A stretch of 5,347 bases of DNA from an uncultured beta proteobacterium (lineage in GTDB: Bacteria; Pseudomonadota; Gammaproteobacteria; Burkholderiales; Burkholderiaceae_C), in contig CAIYQF010000063.1 in NCBI GenBank assembly GCA_903928325.1, positions 1 through 5,347 of the forward strand. The letters run 5' to 3'. Position 1 is the first letter of the stretch, and each line of letters opens with the position of its first letter. The position numbers and the translations under genes were made by a program. The notes under the pieces were generated by a model that ran no database searches, was not told the origin of the DNA, and worked only from the letters and a program-made list of their open reading frames with translations. Positions 1-5,347 of this stretch are shown piece after piece.

Positions 1-1202
1 GGGCGGCCAAACAGGCCGACCTGGGCGATGTAGGGCGGGCGCATGCGCGGCTCGCCGCGTTTGCCCTCAATGCTCTCGATCATGGCGGACTCTTCACCGC
101 AGATATAGGCGCCAGCGCCCCGGCGCAGCTCAATGTGCGGCAGCTTGCAGGGCGGGTGGGCGCGCAGCTTGGCCAACTCGGCTTCCAAGATGGCGCGGCA
201 GCCGTGGTATTCGTCACGCAAGTAGATGTAGCAGGCGTCAATGCCTACCACCTGCGCGGCGACCAGCATGCCCTCCAGAAAACGGTGCGGGTCGCGTTCC
301 AGGTAGGTGCGGTCTTTGAAGGTGCCGGGTTCGCCCTCGTCGATGTTGACCGCCATGAGTTTGGGCGCGGGCTGGTCGCGCACGATGCGCCATTTGCGCC
401 CTGCCGGAAAGCCTGCGCCGCCCAGGCCGCGCAGGCCCGAGTCTTCCATGGCTTTGACAATGTGTTCGGGGTCTTGGCTGCCAGCGGCCAAAGCGGTGGC
501 CAGCGCGTAACCGCCTTGGGCGATATAGGCATCCAGTCCCACATAGGCAGGTGCGATTTCTATGCTGATGGTGGGTGAAACCGGCATTTCAGCGAAAGCA
601 GCGGCATCAAATTGTGCGTGGTCAGCAGCCGCCGGGTGGTCTTTGGCCTGGGCGCTTACCGCCTGGGCTACGGACTCGAGCGTGGCAAAAGGCACCGGGT
701 TTTGGTGCACCACCACGGCCGGGGCTTGTTCGCAGCGGCCAATGCAGGGGGCGGCGACCACGCGCACGTCGTCGCGGCCCAAAATTGCGGGCAATCTCGC
801 CAGCAAATCCTGCGCACCGGCCAGCGTGCAGCTCAGGCCGTCGCACACCCGCACCGTCAGACCAGGGGCCGTGGCGTCGCCCTTGAGCACTTCAAAGTGG
901 TGGTAGAAAGTTGCCACCTCGTAGACCTCAGCCATCGGAATGTTCATGTCCTTGGCCAGCGCCACCAGGTGGCGGTCGTGCAAGGCGCCAAAACTGTCGT
1001 TGAGCACGTGCAGGTGCTCGATCAGCAGGTCGCGCCGGTGCGGCCCAGTGCCCAAGAGCGCACGCACCTCAGCCACGGCGGCGTCATCGGCCTGGCGGCC
1101 TTTGAGCTTGCTTGTGCTGCGGATGCGCTGGCGCATGTCGTCCACCGAGGCCAGGGCCACGGCAGGTGATGCGGGGGAAGTAGGTGGTTTTGATGTTTGC
1201 AT
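1..1202 (-). CDS. fdh1B: NAD-dependent formate dehydrogenase beta subunit, fused NuoE-NuoF type (3' part off the window)
   Basis: This subunit should take electrons from a Mo/W formate dehydrogenase catalytic subunit and pass them via Fe-S clusters and FMN to NAD+ in the cytoplasm. Only 400 codons are present; the frame runs off the left edge. Residues about 35-175 form a NuoE-like thioredoxin-fold domain with a [2Fe-2S] set C120-x4-C125 and C153-x3-C157. From about 230 a NuoF-like domain follows, with FMN/NADH glycine loops GLRGLGGAGFPAGRKW (256-271), NIDEGEPGTFKDR (286-298) and GAGAYICGEES (362-372). The SLBB domain and [4Fe-4S] cysteines of this family would lie off-window. The order and wording of motifs, including MAVN-x-DEGEPGTF, match what I recall of the Methylorubrum FDH1 beta subunit better than FdsB. 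HoxF-type hydrogenase diaphorases share the fusion and are the main alternative. The start is the ATG at 1202. It has no clear Shine-Dalgarno; the ATG at codon 23 (1136), behind GGTGG, is a possible alternative. The catalytic alpha gene is not visible and probably lies further left. Confidence 0.88.
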   Translation of the reverse strand, partial: MQTSKPPTSPASPAVALASVDDMRQRIRSTSKLKGRQADDAAVAEVRALLGTGPHRRDLLIEHLHVLNDSFGALHDRHLVALAKDMNIPMAEVYEVATFYHHFEVLKGDATAPGLTVRVCDGLSCTLAGAQDLLARLPAILGRDDVRVVAAPCIGRCEQAPAVVVHQNPVPFATLESVAQAVSAQAKDHPAAADHAQFDAAAFAEMPVSPTISIEIAPAYVGLDAYIAQGGYALATALAAGSQDPEHIVKAMEDSGLRGLGGAGFPAGRKWRIVRDQPAPKLMAVNIDEGEPGTFKDRTYLERDPHRFLEGMLVAAQVVGIDACYIYLRDEYHGCRAILEAELAKLRAHPPCKLPHIELRRGAGAYICGEESAMIESIEGKRGEPRMRPPYIAQVGLFGR

Positions 1203-1256
1203 GGGGTGAAACCAAAGGTGTGCTCGTGCGCGCAATTTTGGTGCACGTTGAAGCAG

Positions 1257-1297
1257 AAAGCCCCGGCATCGCAAAAAATTTGCGACTTCAGGGCTTT
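1257..1297. repeat. Nested inverted repeat in the transporter/formate dehydrogenase spacer
   Basis: Two perfect 7-bp arms are nested. The outer pair is AAAGCCC (1257-1263) with GGGCTTT (1291-1297). The inner pair is TCGCAAA (1269-1275) with TTTGCGA (1279-1285) around a 3-base loop. A symmetric 5+5 base mismatch lies between them. As RNA on the minus strand it would form a long interrupted hairpin 19 bases past the transporter stop codon. The base after the stem starts only TTTCTGC, so there is no proper U-run. It may be a weak terminator, an attenuator or 3'-end stabiliser, or a protein site; the sequence does not decide. Confidence 0.5.
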
Positions 1298-1315
1298 TAG
1301 GGAGCGCTAAAAATA

Positions 1316-2962
1316 CTAAGCGAAGAACTTGGCCACGCTTTGCAGGGTGCGATAGACCCCCCACGCCAATGGGATACCCACGGCCGCCCAGGCCAGCCAG
1401 ACGACCGTCGGGCTCACAGTGTCTGAGCCCGTGGCGTCGCCGCTGCGCACCATCTCCGACGCGCTGGCCCGCTCGTGGGCCAGGCGCTTTTCTTCGGCCA
1501 GCTCGGCGTCGGTCATAAACCACTTGGCATCCAGCGGCTTGACCAGCAAGTTGCAAACCAAGCCCACCACCAGCATGCCCACCAGGATGTACATGGTCTG
1601 GTTATAAACCTGCTCGCGCGGGATGCCAAGACCGAGTTGGTATTCACGCATGTAGTTCACCACCACCGGGCCCAGCACGCCGGCCGTGGCCCAGGCGGTG
1701 AGCAAGCGGCCATGAATGGCACCCACCATCTGCGTGCCAAAAATGTCGGCCAAATAGGCCGGCACCGTCGCAAAGCCGCCGCCGTACATGCTCAAAATAA
1801 TGCAAAACGCCGACACGAACAAGACAATGCTGCCCGCTGCGGCGCTGCCTGGCACACTGAAGTACATGGCGCCACCGAGCACAAAGAACACGATGTAGGT
1901 CAGCTTGCGGCCCAGCTTGTCCGACAGGCTGGCCCAGAAAAAGCGCCCGCCAATGTTAAAAAGGCTCAGCAGCGCAGTAAAGCCAGCAGCCACAGTGGCA
2001 ATAGCCTTCAACTGGTCTTTGTCGAGTTCGCCAAACTTGGCCGGAATGCCGATCAAGGTGCCGCCGAACACCTCTTGCAACATGGGCGAGGCCATGCCGA
2101 TCACGCCGATACCGGCGCTCACGTTCATGCACAGCACCATCCAAATCAGCCAAAACTGCGGAATGCCCCATACCTTGCTGACGTGCACGTGGCGTTGGGT
2201 GATCATGGTGTTACTCACCTGGGCGGGCGGTGGGGTCCAACCGCTTGGCTTCCAGCCGGTCTCCGGCACGCGGTAGCCAAAGGCGCCGGCCATCATGAAC
2301 ACAAAGTAGACCAGAGCCATCACCACAAAGGTTTGCATCACACCCACGTCGGTGGGGGTGGCGAAGTGCTTCATGAGGTCAGCCGCCAGGGGCGAGCCGA
2401 TCATGGCGCCGCCGCCAAAACCCATGATCGCCATGCCGGTGGCCATGCCGCGGCGGTCCGGGAACCACTTGATCAGCGTGGACACGGGCGAGATATAGCC
2501 CAGACCCAGTCCAATGCCGCCAATGATGCCGGAGCCCACAATCATCATCCAGAACTGGTGCAGGTACACGCCCAGCGCCGAGAACAGCATGCCGCCGCAC
2601 CAGCACAGCGCTGACACCACACCGGCCTTGCGCGGACCGACCCGCTCCAGCCAGCCGCCCCAGATGGCAGCGCTCGATCCCAGCAGAACAAAAAACAGGG
2701 TGTACATCCAGCCCAGGGTGCTAATTTGCCAGTCACAGGTGGTGGTGAAAAGCTGGCCAAAAAAGCCTACATCGGGCCCACATTTGATCGCTTCCTTGAT
2801 GCCCAGCGCCTTGGACAAGGGCAACCAAAACACAGAAAAGCCATAGGCCATTCCGATACAGAGGTGGATGGCCAGGGCCGCGGGTGGCACCAGCCAGCGG
2901 TTAAAGCCGGGGCCGGCAATGATGCGCTCTTTGTCTAGCAAACCGGGGGAATCGGTCGTCAT
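1316..2962 (-). CDS. OFA-family MFS transporter (oxalate/formate antiporter-like)
   Basis: This is an inner-membrane carrier of the major facilitator superfamily, of 548 residues. Twelve helices can be placed at about 23-49, 81-103, 113-133, 138-160, 171-195, 209-229, 267-292, 320-343, 354-372, 376-402, 414-436 and 456-475. MFS loop motifs follow TM2 (LERVGPRKAG, 105-114) and TM8 (SLSDKLGRK, 345-353). The wording matches the long OFA subgroup (OxlT/YhjX relatives). OFA members move small carboxylates such as oxalate, formate or possibly pyruvate; the substrate here is unproven. Two additions make it longer than OxlT (about 420): a TM1-TM2 periplasmic loop with C61 and C76, and a charged linker (about 480-515) leading to a thirteenth helix (about 518-537). 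The start at 2962 is chosen because AGGAG sits 7 bases upstream. The frame stays open to an ATG at 3103, but that 47-residue extension looks non-coding and lacks this ribosome site. The neighbouring formate dehydrogenase gene supports a formate-linked role. Confidence 0.92.
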   Translation of the reverse strand: MTTDSPGLLDKERIIAGPGFNRWLVPPAALAIHLCIGMAYGFSVFWLPLSKALGIKEAIKCGPDVGFFGQLFTTTCDWQISTLGWMYTLFFVLLGSSAAIWGGWLERVGPRKAGVVSALCWCGGMLFSALGVYLHQFWMMIVGSGIIGGIGLGLGYISPVSTLIKWFPDRRGMATGMAIMGFGGGAMIGSPLAADLMKHFATPTDVGVMQTFVVMALVYFVFMMAGAFGYRVPETGWKPSGWTPPPAQVSNTMITQRHVHVSKVWGIPQFWLIWMVLCMNVSAGIGVIGMASPMLQEVFGGTLIGIPAKFGELDKDQLKAIATVAAGFTALLSLFNIGGRFFWASLSDKLGRKLTYIVFFVLGGAMYFSVPGSAAAGSIVLFVSAFCIILSMYGGGFATVPAYLADIFGTQMVGAIHGRLLTAWATAGVLGPVVVNYMREYQLGLGIPREQVYNQTMYILVGMLVVGLVCNLLVKPLDAKWFMTDAELAEEKRLAHERASASEMVRSGDATGSDTVSPTVVWLAWAAVGIPLAWGVYRTLQSVAKFFA

Positions 2963-2969
2963 GGGTGAA

Positions 2970-2974
2970 CTCCT
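2970..2974 (-). promoter_or_regulatory. Ribosome binding site deciding the transporter start
   Basis: AGGAG on the minus strand, 7 bases before the ATG at 2962. It favours this start over the in-frame ATG at 3103. Confidence 0.8.
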
Positions 2975-2995
2975 GTCTTTTGTGTGGGTAGAAGC

Positions 2996-3034
2996 GAGGC
3001 CAATAGGCTCTTGGCTCGCGGTTATCGCGGCCTC
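2996..3034 (-). other. Possible folded 5' leader of the transporter mRNA
   Basis: On the minus strand GAGGCC (3029-3034) can pair with GGCCTC (2996-3001). Between them GCG-ATAAC-CGC can form an inner hairpin (3018-3028). A competing stem pairs GCCAA with TTGGC over positions about 2999-3015. The element lies 34 bases before the start codon. Stems of this size arise often by chance in GC-rich DNA, so this is a weak call. No known riboswitch class is recognised. Confidence 0.2.
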
Positions 3035-3077
3035 TATCCAGAGGACTGCGACGCGCGCCAGTATCCGGCGGCCATGC

Positions 3078-3094
3078 TTACAAAACTTTACAAA
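3078..3094. repeat. Phased TTACAAA direct repeat upstream of the transporter
   Basis: TTACAAA occurs at 3078-3084 and again at 3088-3094, exactly 10 bp apart, which is about one helical turn. It lies 116-132 bases before the transporter start, where a promoter or activator site would be expected. It is an AT-rich patch in GC-rich DNA. On the minus strand a TTGCCA hexamer (3098-3103) lies just upstream and could be a -35 element, but no good -10 follows at the right distance. Confidence 0.35.
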
Positions 3095-3143
3095 GACTGG
3101 CAACCCAAGGGTAAACCCCGAAAATTGCTACCGCACAGGCGCC

Positions 3144-4235
3144 TCAGGTTGTTTTGGAAATGGTGATGCTGGGGAACTTGCTAGAGAAGTCTTTGTTCTT
3201 GGCGGCGATGGCCACCGCCACCTTGCGCGCCACGGCTTTGTAAAGCGCGGCCACGTCGCCCTCTGGCTCTGCCACCACGGTAGGGCGGCCGCTGTCGGCC
3301 TGCTCGCGGATCGACATGGCCAAGGGCAAGGCGCCCAGGTAGTCCATGTCGTACTCGGCGGCCATGTTTTTACCGCCATCGGCGCCAAAGATGTGCTCTA
3401 CGTGGCCGCAGTTGCTGCACACGTGCACCGCCATGTTTTCCACGATACCCAAAATCGGCACGCCCACTTTCTCGAACATCTTGATGCCTTTTTTGGCGTC
3501 CAAGAGCGCAATGTCTTGCGGCGTGGTGACGATGACCGCGCCGGTCATGGGCACGCGCTGGCTCAAGGTGAGCTGAATGTCGCCCGTGCCCGGGGGCATG
3601 TCCACCACCAGGTAGTCGAGTTCTTGCCAATGGGTTTGGCGCAGCAGCTGCTCCAGCGCCTGGGTCGCCATGGGGCCGCGCCAGATCATGGCCTCGTCCT
3701 GGGCCACCAAAAAACCGATGGACATGACCTGCACGCCGTAGTTGACCAGGGGCTCCATGGTCTTGCCATCCTCAGATGCTGGTTTGCCCGTGATACCCAT
3801 CATCATGGGCAAGCTCGGGCCGTAGATATCGGCGTCAAGCAGGCCCACGCGCGCGCCCTCAGCGGCCAAGGCCAGTGCCAAATTGACCGCCGTGGTGCTC
3901 TTACCCACGCCGCCTTTGCCCGAGGCCACGGCCACGATGTTTTTTACGCCGGGTAGCAGTTGCACGCCGCGCTGCACCGCGTGGGCGGTGACGTTCAGGC
4001 GCGGCTCGATTTCGACGTGCACCACGCCTTCAACCGTCTGCGCGGCAGCGGCCAAGGCCTGGCAAAAATCGGGGATCTGGCTTTGGGCCGGATAGCCCAG
4101 CTCCAAATCAAACTGCACGGTGTCGCCTTGCAAGCGCAGGTTTTTGATGCATTTGGCGCTGACAAAGTCTTTGCCGGTATGGGGGTCGATGACGGTCTTG
4201 AGGACTTCAAGAACGGCCTGTTCGCTTGCTGCCAC
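3144..4235 (-). CDS. apbC: Iron-sulfur cluster carrier protein ApbC/Mrp (P-loop NTPase, Nbp35 family)
   Basis: This is a cytoplasmic ATPase of 363 residues that, in studied relatives, binds a labile [4Fe-4S] cluster as a dimer and hands it to apo-proteins. Residues about 4-77 form the MIP18/DUF59 domain with the DPHTGKDFV signature. The Mrp/ParA ATPase domain follows from about 96, with deviant Walker A SGKGGVGKST (105-114), switch-like DADIYGPSLP (134-143), Walker B VVDMPPGTGD (210-219) and the cluster-binding pair C273-x2-C276 in CSNCGH. Length and domain order are complete and usual for proteobacterial ApbC. The start is GTG at 4235, since GAGGAG lies 6 bases upstream and the nearest upstream GTG in frame is followed at once by TAG. 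The stop is TGA. The next minus-strand gene, the OFA transporter, begins 181 bases downstream, so co-transcription is possible but not shown. An Fe-S carrier beside an Fe-S-rich formate dehydrogenase is suggestive, though apbC is a housekeeping gene found in many contexts. Confidence 0.96.
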   Translation of the reverse strand: MAASEQAVLEVLKTVIDPHTGKDFVSAKCIKNLRLQGDTVQFDLELGYPAQSQIPDFCQALAAAAQTVEGVVHVEIEPRLNVTAHAVQRGVQLLPGVKNIVAVASGKGGVGKSTTAVNLALALAAEGARVGLLDADIYGPSLPMMMGITGKPASEDGKTMEPLVNYGVQVMSIGFLVAQDEAMIWRGPMATQALEQLLRQTHWQELDYLVVDMPPGTGDIQLTLSQRVPMTGAVIVTTPQDIALLDAKKGIKMFEKVGVPILGIVENMAVHVCSNCGHVEHIFGADGGKNMAAEYDMDYLGALPLAMSIREQADSGRPTVVAEPEGDVAALYKAVARKVAVAIAAKNKDFSSKFPSITISKTT

Positions 4236-4241
4236 TACACA

Positions 4242-4247
4242 CTCCTC
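4242..4247 (-). promoter_or_regulatory. Ribosome binding site supporting the GTG start of apbC
   Basis: GAGGAG on the minus strand, 6 bases before the GTG at 4235. No in-frame ATG with such a site exists nearby, so this site decides the non-ATG start. Confidence 0.82.
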
Positions 4248-4278
4248 TAAATTGGTTTGCGCCCGAGTCTAGCTGTAG

Positions 4279-4296
4279 CACCAAAGGCCTTTGGTG
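4279..4296. promoter_or_regulatory. Perfect 18-bp palindrome, candidate operator
   Basis: CACCAAAGGCCTTTGGTG reads the same on both strands, with no loop and no mismatch. It sits in the 125-bp divergent spacer, 44 bases before the apbC start and 65 bases before the patatin start. That position suits a dimeric regulator acting on one or both promoters. A loopless palindrome is more likely a protein site than an RNA hairpin. I do not recognise it as the site of a named regulator. Confidence 0.4.
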
Positions 4297-4360
4297 GTAT
4301 GGTTTAAGCAGCATCTCAACCGCACGGGCGCCGCACCGTGCGCCACAACCCGAGCCCTCC

Positions 4361-5347
4361 ATGCCGCAACCGCCGCCTTCGCACCCAATTACCGGACTGG
4401 TACTCACCGGCGGTGGCGCCCGCGCGGCCTACCAGGTGGGCGTGTTGCAAACGATTGCCGCCATCCGCCGTGAGTGCGGTTTGACCGACGGGCCCAACCC
4501 GTTTCCAGTCATCACGGGCACGTCCGCCGGCGCCATCAATGCCGCAGCCCTGGCCTGCGGGGCCGACAACTTCGATACGGCAGTGCACAAAATCGCCCAC
4601 ACCTGGGAGCACATGCACGCCGAAACGGTCTACCGGGCAGACAGCCTGGGCTTGCTGCGCACCGGCGCCAAGTGGTTGGGCGTGTTGACGCTGGGCTGGA
4701 CGCTGGCGCGCTGGCGGCGCATCAAGCCGCGCTCTTTGCTGGACAACACCCCACTAGAGGGTTTGCTCAGCCGCCTGGTGCCCTTGCGCCGCTTGCACCA
4801 CACCATCCGCAAGGGCAATTTGCGGGCACTGGCCATCACGGCGTCAAGCTATAGCTCGGGCCAGCATGTAACGTTTTTTCAGGGCATACGGGGTCTGCAA
4901 CCCTGGGAGCGCTCGCAGCGCTTTTCGCTTCGCGCCGTTATTACCCAGGCCCATTTGATGGCCTCGTCGGCCATTCCCTTTGTGTTCCCGGCCAAGGCCC
5001 TGCACCTACGCTCCCGCCTGGAATACTTTGGCGATGGTTCCATGCGCCAAAGCGCGCCCCTGTCACCGGCCATACGCCTGGGGGCTGAGCGCGTGCTGGT
5101 CATAGGCGCCGGGCGCATGGCCGAGCCGCCAGCCAGCGTCGACCCTCAGCCGCCCAGCCAATACCCGTCGCTGGCGCAAATAGCCGGGCACGCCCTGTCA
5201 AGTATCTTTTTGGACGCGCTGGCCGTGGACATTGAGCGCATGCGGCGCATCAACCAGACCATCTCCCTGGTGCCCCCGGCACTGCGAGCAGCCAGCGCGC
5301 TGCGCGAAATCCAGGTGCTGGTGATCGCCCCCAGCCAGCGCCTGGAC
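4361..5347 (+). CDS. Patatin-like phospholipase family protein (3' part off the window)
   Basis: This is a predicted serine lipid acyl hydrolase with a Ser-Asp dyad. The first 329 codons are present and the frame is open at the right edge. The oxyanion-hole motif is TGGGARAAY (16-24), the nucleophile elbow is GTSAG with S55, and the catalytic aspartate is D225 in FGDGSMRQ. This gives DGS where many patatins have DGG or DGA; from memory this proteobacterial subgroup often has DGS. Residues about 104-119 form a hydrophobic stretch ending in Trp and Arg residues that could touch membrane. There is no signal peptide, so the protein is probably cytoplasmic or peripheral at the inner membrane. Start ATG at 4361 is the only ATG fitting the domain's beginning; no strong Shine-Dalgarno precedes it. 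It is divergent from apbC. Its natural substrate cannot be told from the sequence; phospholipid turnover is the usual inference. Family assignment is secure. Confidence 0.92.
   Translation, partial: MPQPPPSHPITGLVLTGGGARAAYQVGVLQTIAAIRRECGLTDGPNPFPVITGTSAGAINAAALACGADNFDTAVHKIAHTWEHMHAETVYRADSLGLLRTGAKWLGVLTLGWTLARWRRIKPRSLLDNTPLEGLLSRLVPLRRLHHTIRKGNLRALAITASSYSSGQHVTFFQGIRGLQPWERSQRFSLRAVITQAHLMASSAIPFVFPAKALHLRSRLEYFGDGSMRQSAPLSPAIRLGAERVLVIGAGRMAEPPASVDPQPPSQYPSLAQIAGHALSSIFLDALAVDIERMRRINQTISLVPPALRAASALREIQVLVIAPSQRLD

Noticed and set aside
135..1169. Several open plus-strand frames opposite the formate dehydrogenase gene
   Set aside because: They overlap each other in different frames and show no domain. 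The minus strand here has an unbroken 400-codon frame with NuoE and NuoF motifs.
1221..1253. NtrC-like half site (TGGTGCA) with GC-rich partner upstream of the formate dehydrogenase gene
   Set aside because: Only one half matches the TGCACCA-TGGTGCA consensus; the other fits 4 of 7 bases, and no sigma-54 element with correct GG-GC spacing was found nearby.
1475..2614. Long open plus-strand frame (379 codons) opposite the transporter gene
   Set aside because: Its product is rich in His, Gln and Ala with no domain, as expected from the antisense of a GC-rich gene. The minus-strand frame encodes a clear MFS protein with its own ribosome site.
3049..3064. Sigma-54-like TGGCGCG...GC element on the minus strand before the transporter
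   Set aside because: The GG to GC distance is 2 bases short of the required spacing.
2963..3103. 47-residue N-terminal extension of the transporter from an ATG at 3103
   Set aside because: The added residues match no OFA feature, and a good AGGAG site lies directly before the internal ATG at 2962. The stretch better fits a promoter/leader region.
3100..3143. Possible terminator just after apbC (GGG/CCC stems)
   Set aside because: The stems are only 3-4 bp with very short loops and no U-run follows, so an intrinsic terminator cannot be supported.
2868..3956. Long open plus-strand frame (362 codons) opposite apbC
   Set aside because: It runs through both apbC and the spacer, gives a His/Gly/Ala-rich product without motifs, and is the antisense shadow of a recognised gene.

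Overview
The window is GC-rich, gene-dense bacterial DNA. It holds four protein genes: two complete and one cut by the left edge on the minus strand, and one cut by the right edge on the plus strand. The protein sequences look like Betaproteobacteria, most likely order Burkholderiales and family Comamonadaceae (Rhodoferax/Polaromonas/Acidovorax-like). This assignment rests on remembered family resemblance, especially the ApbC C-terminal tail and the patatin type, and not on a search. There is no RNA gene, insertion sequence, CRISPR array or prophage signal, and no gene-free stretch over 300 bases.

Layout, left to right. Positions 1-1202 (minus) hold the first 400 codons of a fused NuoE-NuoF-type flavoprotein/iron-sulfur subunit. 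It most resembles the beta subunit of the NAD-dependent Mo/W formate dehydrogenase FDH1 (Methylorubrum type); its C-terminus lies beyond the left edge. A 113-bp spacer (1203-1315) carries a nested inverted repeat. Positions 1316-2962 (minus) encode an OFA-family (oxalate/formate antiporter-like) MFS transporter of 548 residues with an extra C-terminal membrane helix. A 181-bp spacer (2963-3143) carries a pair of direct repeats and a possible leader fold. Positions 3144-4235 (minus) encode ApbC/Mrp, a P-loop iron-sulfur cluster carrier, starting at GTG. A divergent 125-bp spacer (4236-4360) contains a perfect 18-bp palindrome. Positions 4361-5347 (plus) hold the first 329 codons of a patatin-like phospholipase.

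The three minus-strand genes read in the order apbC, OFA transporter, formate dehydrogenase beta subunit. A plausible reading is a formate (or oxalate-derived formate) handling locus: the transporter moves a small carboxylate across the inner membrane, the dehydrogenase oxidises formate to CO2 and passes electrons through Fe-S clusters and FMN to NAD+, and ApbC may help supply Fe-S clusters. The 113- and 181-bp spacers argue against one tightly coupled operon, so each gene could have its own promoter. The patatin gene is divergent and has no evident functional link to the others.

I found no convincing novel system. The most useful leads are the transporter's fused C-terminal helix and lack of the OxlT-type lysine in TM11, and the three non-coding elements (nested inverted repeat, palindrome, phased direct repeats).
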